From positions 1-58,645 of the forward strand of contig CACHOW010000003.1 of NCBI GenBank assembly GCA_902581695.1: a DNA stretch of 58,645 nucleotides, given 5' to 3'. Positions 36,448 through 45,575 of the stretch are shown piece after piece (the stretch's first letter is position 1; each line of letters starts with the position of its first letter). Source of the stretch: an uncultured Pelagibacteraceae bacterium (GTDB taxonomy: Bacteria > Pseudomonadota > Alphaproteobacteria > Pelagibacterales > Pelagibacteraceae). The translations under genes were made by a program, and so were the position numbers. Below the pieces are notes generated by a model that searched no databases, was not told the origin of the DNA, and saw only the letters and a program-made list of their open reading frames with translations.

Positions 36448-37454
36448 AGTTTATCTCCAAGATTTTCAATTCTTGTTAAATATTCAAATTTTTCTAAAAC
36501 ATCAGTCTTAAAGTCATAAAAGTCTTTTTTTTTAATTACGTACCTTAATTTTGCAGACCTTGATGGTAAATTTTCTTTTAATTCTCTAGGGTTTGGAGTT
36601 TTAGGTTTTTTTTCTATTAATCTAAATAAAGTGTCAGGCTCATCTGTTTTTGGAATATACCGAGAAATACTCTTTTTTTCTGATAAACTTTTAAAAAAAT
36701 ATTTAACTATTTTATCTTCTAAAGAGTGGAATGTAACAACTGCAAGAACACCGTCTTTCTTCAATACTTTTGAAGCGCTTATCAATCCATTGATTAATTC
36801 ACTTATCTCTTTATTGACAAAAATTCTTAATGCCTGAAATACTTTTGTAGCACTATGTATTTTGAAATTTTTTCTTTTTTTCGATTTATCAATAATTTCA
36901 ACTAAAGTTTCAGTATTTATTTCTTTTTTTTTTCTTTCTTGGACAATCTCTAAAGCAATTTTTTTAGCTTCTTTTTCTTCACCAAAAAATTTAAAAATTT
37001 TTTCTAATTGTGATGCTTCTAGCTTATTAATCACATCTTTTGCAGAAAAATCATTTAAACCCATTCGCATGTTTAAATCTCCGATAGAATTAAATGATAA
37101 GCCTTTGGTCGGATCTTTAATCTGTGAATAAGAATATCCTAAATCAAAAATTATACCTCTTATGTTTTCATTTTTTAATTTAAGATTCTCTAATTGACTA
37201 AATTTTTTGTTTTTAAATAAAAATCTGTTATTGTATTTATTTAAAATTTCATCTGCTTTTTTCTTAACTTGTAAATCTCTATCTAGAGCTATTACTCGAG
37301 TATTTCTAAAATTTAAGATTTTTTTTGTATATCCGCCTTGACCAAACGTACAGTCAATAAATGTGCCACCATGTTGAGGGGTAATAATGCTAATTAATTC
37401 ATTAAGCAGTACCGGATAATGTTTTGTAGTATCCGTTACCATGGTGGCATCCAT
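36444..37454 (-). CDS. rsmH: 16S rRNA (cytosine-1402-N4)-methyltransferase
   Basis: A 336-residue SAM-dependent methyltransferase (RsmH/MraW). The conserved [10 protein letters not shown] opening, SAM loop [14 protein letters not shown] (about 34-47), [18 protein letters not shown] and the [15 protein letters not shown] motif are visible. It sits between ftsZ and ftsL, whereas it normally follows mraZ directly. A start four codons downstream (MVTDTTKHY) is also possible. Confidence 0.95.
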   Translation of the reverse strand: MDATMVTDTTKHYPVLLNELISIITPQHGGTFIDCTFGQGGYTKKILNFRNTRVIALDRDLQVKKKADEILNKYNNRFLFKNKKFSQLENLKLKNENIRGIIFDLGYSYSQIKDPTKGLSFNSIGDLNMRMGLNDFSAKDVINKLEASQLEKIFKFFGEEKEAKKIALEIVQERKKKEINTETLVEIIDKSKKRKNFKIHSATKVFQALRIFVNKEISELINGLISASKVLKKDGVLAVVTFHSLEDKIVKYFFKSLSEKKSISRYIPKTDEPDTLFRLIEKKPKTPNPRELKENLPSRSAKLRYVIKKKDFYDFKTDVLEKFEYLTRIENLGDKL

Positions 37455-37472
37455 TTATTTTTTTAAAGACCA

Positions 37473-38936
37473 TTAGTTTTTTTGTCTTCTTAAAAATGCT
37501 GGTATTTCAAGATCATCTTCATCTTGATTATCATTTGTTGAACCTAATAAATCCTCAGAAGTTGAATTTTGATTTTCAGAACTAAATAAGTCTGGTCCAT
37601 CCTCTTCTACTCCAAATTCTTTCAGATTGTTTGAGGAGGTTTCGTCTGTTTCAGGTGTTGCTATAGCTTCTTGAGAAAAAGAAACTTCGTTTTGCTCTGA
37701 AACATTTTCAACTATATTTTCAGCTTCCTGGTTTTTTAATAACTCCTCATTATATTGATGATTTATGTCATCAACAGATTCATTAAAGTTTTCTGAAACT
37801 ACTTCATTTTCAAGTTTAAGTGCATTAGCACCGTGGGAAAGAGGTGTTGTTGCATTGTTATTTGAAAAGTTAAAAGATACAGTTGGACTTAGATTTGAAA
37901 AATCTGAATAACCTGGATTTCTGTTTTGAATTCGATGAACCATATTAATTACTGATTTCGTCTCCGGTTGTTGACCATCTAAAGAGGTAGCAACAATTGA
38001 AACTCTTATTTTTCCTTCAAGCAATGGATCAGTTATAGCTCCTATTATTACTTCAGCGTCAGCTTCAACCTCAGATCTAATTTTATTAACAACTTCATCA
38101 ACTTCAAATAATTTTAGATCTTTGCCTCCTGTAATATTTACTAGTAAACCTTTAGCACCTTTCAAAGTGTAATCATCTATCAGAGGATTGCTTATCGCCA
38201 TCTCTGTAGCTTGCATTGCTCTACCATCACCTTCGGCTTCTCCTGTTCCCATCATTGCTTTGCCCATTGATGCCATTACAGTTTCAACATCTGCAAAATC
38301 GAGGTTTATTATGCCCGGTCTTACCATTAAATCTGTCACACTCTGAACTCCGTGCATTAAAACATTGTTTGATAGATTAAATGACTCTTCAAATGTAGTT
38401 TGCTCATTTGCAATCTTAAATAGGTTTTGATTGGGAATGACAATAATTGTGTCCACATGTTTTCGAAGTTCTTCAAGACCAATCTGAGCTCTTCTCATTC
38501 TAGATGGGCCTTCATACAAAAAAGGAAGTGTGACGACTCCTACCGTTAATATATTTAATTCTTTTGCTGCTCTTGCAATTACATGTGCAGCACCTGTTCC
38601 TGTGCCACCTCCCATTCCAGCTGCAATAAAAACCATATTTGCGCCTTGCAAAATATTCACAATTTCATTTAAAGATTCATCGGCTGCAGCTTGTCCAATA
38701 TCAATTTTCGCACCTGCTCCTAAACCTTTTGTCAAGTTTAACCCAATTTGAATTTTTGATTTGGCTTTACTATGTTTTAAATCTTGGGCATCAGTATTTA
38801 CTGCGATAAATTCAACCCCTTGCATTCCATTATCAATCATTTCATTAATTGCGTTACCACCTGCACCTCCAACTCCCATTACTAAAAGTCTTGGTTGCAG
38901 TTCTTTTATCTCTGGTGATTTAAAGTTAATTGTCAT
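37473..38936 (-). CDS. ftsZ: Cell division GTPase FtsZ
   Basis: A 487-residue tubulin homologue forming the Z ring. GTP-binding GGAGGNAIN (about 23-31), the tubulin signature GGGTGTGAAHV (about 109-119), and NLDFADVET with the catalytic T7 loop are present. An acidic, Asn/Ser/Glu-rich linker (about 330-470) leads to the C-terminal peptide LEIPAFLRRQKN, the binding site for membrane anchors. The gene is out of its usual place: it lies directly after mraZ instead of after ftsA. A partner FtsA of normal size is absent here. Confidence 0.97.
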   Translation of the reverse strand: MTINFKSPEIKELQPRLLVMGVGGAGGNAINEMIDNGMQGVEFIAVNTDAQDLKHSKAKSKIQIGLNLTKGLGAGAKIDIGQAAADESLNEIVNILQGANMVFIAAGMGGGTGTGAAHVIARAAKELNILTVGVVTLPFLYEGPSRMRRAQIGLEELRKHVDTIIVIPNQNLFKIANEQTTFEESFNLSNNVLMHGVQSVTDLMVRPGIINLDFADVETVMASMGKAMMGTGEAEGDGRAMQATEMAISNPLIDDYTLKGAKGLLVNITGGKDLKLFEVDEVVNKIRSEVEADAEVIIGAITDPLLEGKIRVSIVATSLDGQQPETKSVINMVHRIQNRNPGYSDFSNLSPTVSFNFSNNNATTPLSHGANALKLENEVVSENFNESVDDINHQYNEELLKNQEAENIVENVSEQNEVSFSQEAIATPETDETSSNNLKEFGVEEDGPDLFSSENQNSTSEDLLGSTNDNQDEDDLEIPAFLRRQKN

Positions 38937-38950
38937 TTTATTATCCCCCG

Positions 38951-39406
38951 TTATTTGTTAAGTTGAAGCTCCCACTTAAGGCTAGCACGATTTAAATTTG
39001 CTTTTTTCTTTGCATTTACCTTAAATTTTTCAAATGTTGTTGGTTCCCATATTTGAAAAGTTTTTCCCTGACCAACAAACAGCATGCTACTTTTTACTTT
39101 TGCATGTTTTAGTAATTTTGAAGTAAGTGATATTCTTCCTTCGCTATCAAACTGTAGATTAACACTTTCCGACAATATTGATGTTGCAAAATAATCTCTT
39201 TTTTCCTCGAAAGGATTTAATGAGTCTATTGTATTTGAAATTTTTTCTATTCTATCTTGTGGCCATGCTTCTATTGATGGATTGTTAAAAGATGGGTAGC
39301 AAATTACTCCATTATATCCTAGGTTTGATAAGTAGGATCTATAACTTGCAGGCACTGACACCCTTCCTTTCTTGTCCAATTTGTTTTCGTAACTTGATAA
39401 AAACAT
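38951..39406 (-). CDS. mraZ: Transcriptional regulator MraZ
   Basis: A 151-residue protein with two SpoVT/AbrB-like halves: NKLDKKGRVSVPASYRSYL near the start and LQFDSEGRISLTSKLLKHA in the middle. MraZ binds repeats in its own promoter and controls the dcw cluster. Three matching TGGG repeats lie in the promoter just upstream. ftsZ follows after only 14 bases. Confidence 0.94.
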   Translation of the reverse strand: MFLSSYENKLDKKGRVSVPASYRSYLSNLGYNGVICYPSFNNPSIEAWPQDRIEKISNTIDSLNPFEEKRDYFATSILSESVNLQFDSEGRISLTSKLLKHAKVKSSMLFVGQGKTFQIWEPTTFEKFKVNAKKKANLNRASLKWELQLNK

Positions 39407-39433
39407 AAACCATAATCTCTATATACCCTTATT

Positions 39434-39458
39434 TGGGAATATATGGGATATTATGGGT
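39434..39458. promoter_or_regulatory. MraZ box: three TGGG repeats with 10-base period
   Basis: TGGG occurs at 39434, 39444 and 39454 on the plus strand, that is TGGGN units with 5-base spacers. This is the repeat arrangement described for E. coli MraZ. The repeats surround the -10 box of the mraZ promoter, so bound MraZ would block RNA polymerase. Confidence 0.7.
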
Positions 39459-39476
39459 TTTTTATAATAGAGTCAA
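39448..39476 (-). promoter_or_regulatory. Sigma-70 promoter of mraZ-ftsZ and the dcw cluster
   Basis: On the minus strand -35 TTGACT (39471-39476) and -10 TAATAT (39448-39453) are separated by exactly 17 bases. Transcription would start near 39441, about 35 bases ahead of the mraZ ATG. The MraZ box overlaps it. Confidence 0.7.
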
Positions 39477-39567
39477 TACCTTCAATTAAGGATAGTTTAA
39501 TGAGATTAATGGTGGAAAAGGTGAATCCAAAACGTGAACATTTGTTTAAGTGATTTGAAATAAAGTT

Positions 39568-39923
39568 TGCCAGATAAACTATAAGCCGGGTTCTGTCATT
39601 TAAACTTATCATTTGTCTAGGCTTAAGATCGCTCTTAAGCTCAAGCAACTAACCCTGATGACTAGCCAAGGATGGCTTTTGGTTTTTCAACAATGTCATC
39701 TCTACTTAGTCTTGCTCTCAGTGGGGTTTTCCAGCGTTCATTGTTACCAATAGAACCGGTGTGCTCTTACCACACCTTTTCACCCTTGCCATGTTATGGC
39801 GGTTTATTTTCTGTGGCACTATCCCTAGGGTTTCCCCCGCCAGGTGTTACCTGGCACTGTATCCTTGTAGAGTCCGGACTTTCCTCTTTAATAAAATTAA
39901 AGCGATAAGTCGTTTATCTGGCG
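39568..39923 (-). ncRNA. rnpB: RNase P RNA, bacterial type A
   Basis: The minus strand contains the hallmark segments of RNase P RNA in order: GAGGAAAGTCCGGACTC (P4/J3-4 region) near the 5' end, ACAGAAAATA, AAGGGTGAAAAGGTG, GGTAAGAGCACACC, AGTAGAGATGACA, and GACAGAACCCGGCTTAT near the 3' end. The ends GCCAGATAAAC (5') and GTTTATCTGGC (3') pair as helix P1, which fixes the boundaries to within a few bases. It cleaves the 5' leader of pre-tRNAs. It lies directly upstream of the mraZ promoter on the same strand. Confidence 0.95.
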
Positions 39924-39966
39924 AATTCAATTTATAATTTAATTTTCAAATTACAAGTGTAATTAT

Positions 39967-40701
39967 CTACAATTTTACTAGGTTATTACTAATTAATAAG
40001 CATTCTTTGTCAATTTTGCCATTGATAAGATTCTGTCTAAATTTTCGTTGAAAAGCTTTAACAAGATTATTTTTATATTTTAATCTATCTATGTTTGAAT
40101 AACCTATTTTATTTAAGTTTTTAAAGAAAATTTTTTTCTCGTAAGCGTTAATTTTTAAATTTCTTTTATTTTTTATTTTATTTCTAGAAAGATTGTGCCA
40201 CTTGCACAAATTTTGATTTGCCAATTTTTGCCATGGAAATTTTTCACCTGGGTCTTTCTTCCGCTTTGGCGCTATATCAGAGTGGCCTAATATATTTTGT
40301 TTTTTTACATTATACTTCTTTTTCAAATATTTTAGTAACTTAATAAGCGAAAAGATCTGCTTTGATGTAAATTTTTTATAACCATAATCATGTCCTGGAT
40401 TACTTATTTCGATACCAATAGAAAATTTATTTAATGACTTGTATTTCATCCAATTAGATTTTCCTGCATGCCATGCTACGTATAAATCAGGTACAAGATT
40501 TAAAATTTTACCACTATTTTTAATAAAATAATGTGAACTTACTTTCGATTTATAATTACATAACCTTTCTATTGCATCAGATTCCTTTTTCATGCCTGTG
40601 TAGTGTAAAATGATAAAAATAATTTTTTTTTTTGATCTTTTAGGTAAATCAAAATTAATTGAGTAATATCTGGTCAAATTTATGGCTAATTTTGAGCTCA
40701 T
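39967..40701 (-). CDS. N-acetylmuramoyl-L-alanine amidase (Amidase_2/AmpD-like)
   Basis: A 244-residue zinc amidase cutting between muramic acid and the stem peptide. Zinc ligands are visible as H33 (ILHYTG), H140 (LGHSDIAP) and D150 (KKDPGEKFPW), and the catalytic glutamate as E98 (IGIEIS). The C-terminal 70 residues (AYEKKIFFKNLNKIGYS and AFQRKFR) look like a peptidoglycan-binding domain 1. No signal peptide is visible, which favours a cytoplasmic, recycling (AmpD-like) role over a periplasmic AmiD role, but the N-terminus is not decisive. Confidence 0.87.
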   Translation of the reverse strand: MSSKLAINLTRYYSINFDLPKRSKKKIIFIILHYTGMKKESDAIERLCNYKSKVSSHYFIKNSGKILNLVPDLYVAWHAGKSNWMKYKSLNKFSIGIEISNPGHDYGYKKFTSKQIFSLIKLLKYLKKKYNVKKQNILGHSDIAPKRKKDPGEKFPWQKLANQNLCKWHNLSRNKIKNKRNLKINAYEKKIFFKNLNKIGYSNIDRLKYKNNLVKAFQRKFRQNLINGKIDKECLLISNNLVKL

Positions 40702-40753
40702 TTTTAGTAAATAGTTAATTTACATTAACAATTTATATATTATAAGAACAACA

Positions 40754-41542
40754 ATGATAAAGAGATTTACCATAATTTTAATTACAACCCTTGCGTTAAC
40801 TGTAAATTCCTATGCAGGGTCTGATGGGGAACTTTTATTGAAAAAAAATGACCCTTCAAATGTTAAAGATTGTTTTGAGAGACTTAACAGAGCTACTTTT
40901 GCTTTCAACCAAGGTTTAGATGGTATTGTATTTGAGCCTGTAGCAAAAGCTTACAGAATTCTACCCTCACCTGTACGAACAGGAATAAGTAACAGTCTAA
41001 ATAATTTATCAAATTTAGTAACAGTTCCGAATAATATTCTACAAGGAGACTTTAAAGAGGCAGGTGTAAATTCTGGAAGATTTGTTCTCAATACAACTGT
41101 AGGTCTCTTGGGAATTTTTGATGTTGCTGAGCAAATGGGTTTCTCTGAATATGAAAAAGAAGATTATGGACAATCTTTAGGAACGGCTGGAGTTGGCCCA
41201 GGATGTTATTTGGTTTTACCTGTTTTAGGCCCATCCACAATTAGGGATACAGCTGGTTCCGTATTTAATCTTATGGGAGGTGATCCCTGGTATAACGTGA
41301 GTGTAAAAAATGATACTCAATATTTTAATGAAAAAGATTATTACGTTAGCAGAGGCACTGCTGGTGTAGATTTTAGAGCAAAAAATATTGAATCCTTTGA
41401 TAATTTAGAAGAAAATGCAATGGATTTTTATGCTTCAGTTAAAAGTTTATACTTGCAAGACAGAAAACAGAAAATTTTAAACTCAAAAGGAGTTATAGAT
41501 ACTATGGACGATTCTGATTGGGAAGAGATTGAAGATAATTAA
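40754..41542 (+). CDS. mlaA: Outer-membrane lipid asymmetry protein MlaA (VacJ)
   Basis: A 262-residue MlaA homologue, the outer-membrane component that removes misplaced phospholipids. The core blocks FERLNRATFAFNQGLDG, PVRTGISNSLNNLSNLVTVPNNILQGD, GRFVLNTTVGLLGIFDVA and YLVLPVLGPSTIRD are typical. The signal peptide ends SYAG with no lipobox cysteine, so this version looks secreted rather than lipidated. It is divergent from the amidase and followed 11 bases later by mlaC. Confidence 0.93.
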   Translation: MIKRFTIILITTLALTVNSYAGSDGELLLKKNDPSNVKDCFERLNRATFAFNQGLDGIVFEPVAKAYRILPSPVRTGISNSLNNLSNLVTVPNNILQGDFKEAGVNSGRFVLNTTVGLLGIFDVAEQMGFSEYEKEDYGQSLGTAGVGPGCYLVLPVLGPSTIRDTAGSVFNLMGGDPWYNVSVKNDTQYFNEKDYYVSRGTAGVDFRAKNIESFDNLEENAMDFYASVKSLYLQDRKQKILNSKGVIDTMDDSDWEEIEDN

Positions 41543-41553
41543 TTTTTTAAGAA

Positions 41554-42150
41554 ATGTTTAAAAAATTTATAGTCTTAAACTATTTTATATTTTCTATTTT
41601 ATTAAATTTAAATTTAGCTCATTCTATCGAACCAGATATTTTTGTACAGTCGACTGTTAACAGAGCATCTGACACCCTAAGTGGAAATAATACTAAAGAA
41701 GAACGAATTGAGGAATTAAAAAAGATAGCACTAGATACAGTAGATATAAAAGGTATAGGATTTTACTCATTAGGTAAGCATAGAAAAGGTATGTCGGATG
41801 AGAAAAAAAAGGAGTATTATGAAGTTTTTAAAAATTATTTTCTAAATAGCTTTTCAAGCAGACTTGCTGAATATTCTAATCCAGTTATAGAAGTTAACTC
41901 TAAAGAGAAAATAAACGATAATTACACAATAGTCTCTAGTACTCTAGCTGCTACTGATAAAAGACCAGCGATCAAAATTGATTGGAGAATTTATACAAAA
42001 AATCCAGATAAACCTCTTATAAGAGATTTAATTATAGAGGGACTAAGTCTTGCGAGAACTCAAAAAGAGGAGTTTAATTCTATTATTCAAAGTAATGATG
42101 GAAGTTTAGAAGTGCTTTTTGAGAACTTAAAAAACTTTTCTAACAAATAA
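41554..42150 (+). CDS. mlaC: Periplasmic phospholipid-binding protein MlaC
   Basis: A 198-residue MlaC/Ttg2D-family protein that ferries phospholipids between MlaA and the inner-membrane MlaFEDB transporter. A signal peptide (about 1-24, ending AHS) is followed by the MlaC core: ALDTVDIKGIGFYSLGKHRK, YEVFKNYFLNSFSSRL, KIDWRIYT and IIEGLSLARTQKEEFNSII. The transporter subunits MlaFEDB are not in this window. Confidence 0.92.
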   Translation: MFKKFIVLNYFIFSILLNLNLAHSIEPDIFVQSTVNRASDTLSGNNTKEERIEELKKIALDTVDIKGIGFYSLGKHRKGMSDEKKKEYYEVFKNYFLNSFSSRLAEYSNPVIEVNSKEKINDNYTIVSSTLAATDKRPAIKIDWRIYTKNPDKPLIRDLIIEGLSLARTQKEEFNSIIQSNDGSLEVLFENLKNFSNK

Positions 42151-42169
42151 ATCATTAATTAATTATTAG

Positions 42170-42246
42170 TGGTGGGCCCGCCAGGACTCGAACCTGGGAC
42201 CAATACATTATGAGTGTACTGCTCTAACCAACTGAGCTACAGGCCC
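42170..42246 (-). tRNA. tRNA with CAT anticodon (elongator Met, or Ile2 after lysidine modification)
   Basis: A 77-base cloverleaf on the minus strand. The acceptor stem starts GGGCCTG and ends CGGGCCC with A73 and an encoded CCA. The D arm reads AGCTCAGTTGGTTAGAGC, the anticodon loop CTCATAA (anticodon CAT), the T arm CCAGGTTCGAGTCCTGG. G1-C72 and the anticodon stem exclude initiator tRNA. Elongator Met and Ile2 cannot be told apart safely by eye. Confidence 0.93.
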
Positions 42247-42321
42247 AAAGAATTATTTAGGTTTTATACCATTGCTAAAGTTAATCAAGACAGAATGTTT
42301 TGATATTCTATTATTATTAAA

Positions 42322-42396
42322 TGGTGGGCCGTGTTGGTTACGCTCCAACTACCCCTGCAATGTCAATGCAGTACTCTACTATTGAGCTAACGGCCC
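42322..42396 (-). tRNA. tRNA-Val (GAC) with non-canonical D and T loops
   Basis: A 75-base cloverleaf on the minus strand with encoded CCA. Acceptor stem GGGCCGT/ACGGCCC, anticodon stem CTGCA/TGCAG and T stem GTTGG/CCAAC are fully paired. The anticodon loop TTGACAT gives GAC (valine). The T loop reads AGCGTAA in place of TTCRANY and the D loop AATAGTA lacks the GG pair, so several tertiary contacts differ from the rule. Intact stems and CCA argue for a working but divergent tRNA; a recent pseudogene is possible. Confidence 0.75.
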
Positions 42397-42423
42397 TTAA
42401 AAAAAGATTAATAAAATATATAT

Positions 42424-43680
42424 TTAAATAGAATTTTTTGCAAAAATATTTGTTTTCTTGTTACAAGCAAACATGATTGAAAAATTTATCCAAAATAAAG
42501 TAATATTAAAATCACTAAAAAATGAACCACTTGGTAAAAAAGGTGTAAAATTTACTAAAACGAATATAAACGAACCAACTTGGATATAGTTACGAGATAA
42601 AATAATTGATTTTAGTACCATATACATCAAATAAAATAAAATACTAAGTATTATAATTGTTCCTACTAAACCGTGTTCTGATAAAAATTCAAAATATAAT
42701 TGATGGGGATGGGTTAAGCATTTATAATTAAACTTTGATTGATCGCTTTTATCCTTGCACGTTTCAATTCTGTAATTTTTATTACCAACGCCAAAAAAAG
42801 GGTGGTTTTTAAAAACTGAATAGCCTGATTTATATAATTCAATATAAATATTATTATCAAAAAATTTTTTTAAATTTTTTTTGTTATTAACCTTTTCATA
42901 AATTTGTCCTACATACCTCATTTTTAGATAATCTGATTGACTGATAATTAGACCAAAAAGAAAAGTAAATAAAAGAAATATCATTATTTTTGTCTTGACT
43001 TTAAAAAAGTCAAAAAATATGAAAAAAATTATAATACCCAAAAATATTTTAAGAGTATTTGATCTTTCGCCTGTCATAACTAATGCCGTAAAAGCTATTG
43101 AAAGAAATATTAAAGTCCAAATTCTATTATTAAAATTTTTTAAACCATGGCCAAAAATTAAAAGAATAAAAGCTGATATAAAAGCACCGGCAATTGGTTC
43201 GTCTTTAAAAAAACTCACGATTCTAGTACCATCTGGTTGGGGAACTCCATTAATAGTTGCAGCACCCCATCCAAAAATATTAGTTCCAAGAAAATATTCA
43301 ATAAAAATATCAATTATAAAGATACTAAGAATTATGGTCCAAGTATTTAAAAGTTTTTTTTCATTTTCAAAATAAAAAAAAAAATAATTAATAAATATGA
43401 ACAAAATTATTATTCTTAAAAAACCAATATTTCTTGCGAGGCCTATCTCATGATTGAGAGATATAAATGAATTAAAAATCAAATAAAGATACAAAAAAAA
43501 AATCAATTTAACAGCTAAGTGATTTAGAAAATCAAAGTTTTTTTCTATAAATAAAACTATTAAAAAAAATAAGCTTAGAATTATCAAATTGATTAATGAA
43601 ATAGTCGATCCGATTATGATAGAAACTGGTAAAAATGAAAATAATAAAAAGAAAATATTTTCTTTATTTAACAAATTCAT
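42424..43680 (-). CDS. O-antigen ligase / Wzy-like membrane protein
   Basis: A 418-residue protein with about ten membrane helices and one larger periplasmic loop (about 260-320). In and after that loop are HPFFGVGNKNYR and THPHQLYFEFLSEHGLVG, the pattern of the Wzy_C family of O-antigen ligases and polymerases. It should join or polymerise surface glycan on a lipid carrier or lipid A core. Ligase versus polymerase cannot be decided. It may act with the glycan cassette at 6241-9301. Confidence 0.8.
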   Translation of the reverse strand: MNLLNKENIFFLLFSFLPVSIIIGSTISLINLIILSLFFLIVLFIEKNFDFLNHLAVKLIFFLYLYLIFNSFISLNHEIGLARNIGFLRIIILFIFINYFFFYFENEKKLLNTWTIILSIFIIDIFIEYFLGTNIFGWGAATINGVPQPDGTRIVSFFKDEPIAGAFISAFILLIFGHGLKNFNNRIWTLIFLSIAFTALVMTGERSNTLKIFLGIIIFFIFFDFFKVKTKIMIFLLFTFLFGLIISQSDYLKMRYVGQIYEKVNNKKNLKKFFDNNIYIELYKSGYSVFKNHPFFGVGNKNYRIETCKDKSDQSKFNYKCLTHPHQLYFEFLSEHGLVGTIIILSILFYLMYMVLKSIILSRNYIQVGSFIFVLVNFTPFLPSGSFFSDFNITLFWINFSIMFACNKKTNIFAKNSI

Positions 43681-43690
43681 TAAAAATTCA

Positions 43691-45508
43691 TTAGCTCTCT
43701 AAAAAACTTTTTAATTGTTTTGATCTGCTAGGATGTTTTAATTTTCTTAAAGCTTTGGCCTCTATTTGTCTAATACGTTCTCGAGTAACTGAAAATTGAA
43801 GACCCACTTCCTCTAATGTATGGTCTGTATTCATACCAACTCCAAATCTCATTCTTAAAACTCTTTCTTCTCTTGGCGTAAGTGTGGATAAGATTTTTGT
43901 TGTTGCTTCCCCAAGATTAGATTTGATTGCTTGCTCTAAAGGAGCTAAAGCTTTTGTATCCTCTATAAAATCACCTAAGCTGCTGTCCTCCTCATCTCCA
44001 ACCGGTTTTTCTAATGAAACAGGTTCCTTTGAAATTTTTAAAACTTTTCTAACTTTATCCAAGGGCATTCTTAGTTTCTTAGCTAATTCTTCTGGTGTAG
44101 CTTCTCTTCCAAACTCACTTAAAATTAGTCTTTGTGTTCTCACAATCTTATTTATAGTTTCAATCATATGAACTGGTATACGAATAGTTCTTGCTTGGTC
44201 AGCAATAGATCTTGTAATTGCCTGTCTTATCCACCAAGTTGCATATGTTGAAAATTTATATCCTCTACGATACTCAAATTTATCAACAGCCTTCATTAAG
44301 CCAATATTACCCTCTTGTATCAAATCCAAAAATTGTAAACCTCTATTAGTATATTTTTTTGCAATTGAAATTACTAACCTTAAATTAGCCTCTACCATTT
44401 CTTTTTTTGCAATACGTGATTCTTTTTCACCTTTTTGTACTCGGCTTACTAATTTTTTATAATCAGTTACTGAAATGCCTAGTTTATGACTTATTTCTAT
44501 TAGTCTATCCCTAATATTCTTAAATTCATCTTTATTTTTTACAAAAAATTTCTTCCAATCTTGGTTAGTGTCTAAAAATTTTTTTAAATTTGGATTTATT
44601 TCGTTTCCAATATAAAATTTAATAAACTCATTTCTTGAAATCTTTTGATCCATAGCTAATCTCAATAAGTTTCCTTCTAGGGAAACAATCTTTTTGTTTT
44701 CTGAATAATGCCTCTGGACTAGCTCCTCTAAAACTGAAGGAGAAAGCTGAAGAGTTTTAATATTAATCAAAATATCATTAACTATTTTTTCATAAGTTTT
44801 TTCTTTAGATGAGGAGAAACTCTTAGATGTTAATAGGCATTCCAATTTTTCTTTTTGATATTTAATTAATTTATTGTATTCTTTTGTGAGAGTATTGACT
44901 GTTGTTAAAATTTTAGGTTTTATTTCAGTCTCCATCGCAGCTAAAGTTGGATTAAAATCTTCATCAGAATCATCATTGCTGCTATCCTCTTCTCCTGAGT
45001 TTTTTTGTTTTGCGCTCTGACCAGTCGACTCATCCTCCATATAATTTGTATCTATATCAATAATCTCTCTAACTAGAATTTGATCGTTTTGTAATTTGTC
45101 ATTCCACTCGAAAAATTGCTGAGCTGTTATTGGACTTTGAGATAATGCAATTAGCATTATATCTTTTCCAGCCTCAATTCTTTTTGCGATTGCTATTTCA
45201 CCTTCTCTTGATAATAATTCAACACCACCCATTTCTCGTAAATACATTCTGATTGGGTCGTCACTTTTATCAATTGTTTTACCTTCTTCCTTTGTGGAAT
45301 TGTCTTTTTTTCTTAAAGCTTTAAAATCAGATTTTTTTTCAACTAAAGTTACTTTTTCATCTAAAATATGAATAAAAGCCTGAGCTAAATTTTCATCAGA
45401 TAAGTTTCTTTTACCAAGAGATTTATTTAATTCTTCATAGGTTATAAATCCTCTGTGGGTTCCTCGACCCATTAATCTAGCAAATGATTTTGTAATTATT
45501 CTTTCCAC
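43691..45508 (-). CDS. rpoD: RNA polymerase primary sigma factor
   Basis: A 605-residue sigma-70. Region 1.1 is shortened ([20 protein letters not shown]), region 1.2 reads [22 protein letters not shown], and a long acidic non-conserved insert follows. Then come regions 2 ([40 protein letters not shown]), 3, and 4.2 ([20 protein letters not shown]). The start is GTG at 45508. It is the last gene of the yqeY-dnaG-rpoD operon. The near-consensus TTGACA / TATAAT-like promoters at dksA and mraZ fit this factor. Confidence 0.97.
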   Translation of the reverse strand: MERIITKSFARLMGRGTHRGFITYEELNKSLGKRNLSDENLAQAFIHILDEKVTLVEKKSDFKALRKKDNSTKEEGKTIDKSDDPIRMYLREMGGVELLSREGEIAIAKRIEAGKDIMLIALSQSPITAQQFFEWNDKLQNDQILVREIIDIDTNYMEDESTGQSAKQKNSGEEDSSNDDSDEDFNPTLAAMETEIKPKILTTVNTLTKEYNKLIKYQKEKLECLLTSKSFSSSKEKTYEKIVNDILINIKTLQLSPSVLEELVQRHYSENKKIVSLEGNLLRLAMDQKISRNEFIKFYIGNEINPNLKKFLDTNQDWKKFFVKNKDEFKNIRDRLIEISHKLGISVTDYKKLVSRVQKGEKESRIAKKEMVEANLRLVISIAKKYTNRGLQFLDLIQEGNIGLMKAVDKFEYRRGYKFSTYATWWIRQAITRSIADQARTIRIPVHMIETINKIVRTQRLILSEFGREATPEELAKKLRMPLDKVRKVLKISKEPVSLEKPVGDEEDSSLGDFIEDTKALAPLEQAIKSNLGEATTKILSTLTPREERVLRMRFGVGMNTDHTLEEVGLQFSVTRERIRQIEAKALRKLKHPSRSKQLKSFLES

Positions 45509-45575
45509 AGCAATATAAGTTAGAAAGTCTTATATAATATCAAATCTATAAAAATCCATTATTAATTTATGGAAA

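Noticed and set aside
39479..39492. Small inverted repeat CCTT...AAGG just upstream of the mraZ -35 box
   Set aside because: Only four base pairs; too short to separate from chance.
39451..39908. Open frames of 65 and 78 codons on opposite strands
   Set aside because: They lie in the RNase P RNA gene and the mraZ promoter region; conserved RNA segments and P1 pairing explain the sequence.
42170..42246. Initiator tRNA-fMet
   Set aside because: The acceptor begins with a G1-C72 pair and the anticodon stem lacks the three G-C pairs of initiators.
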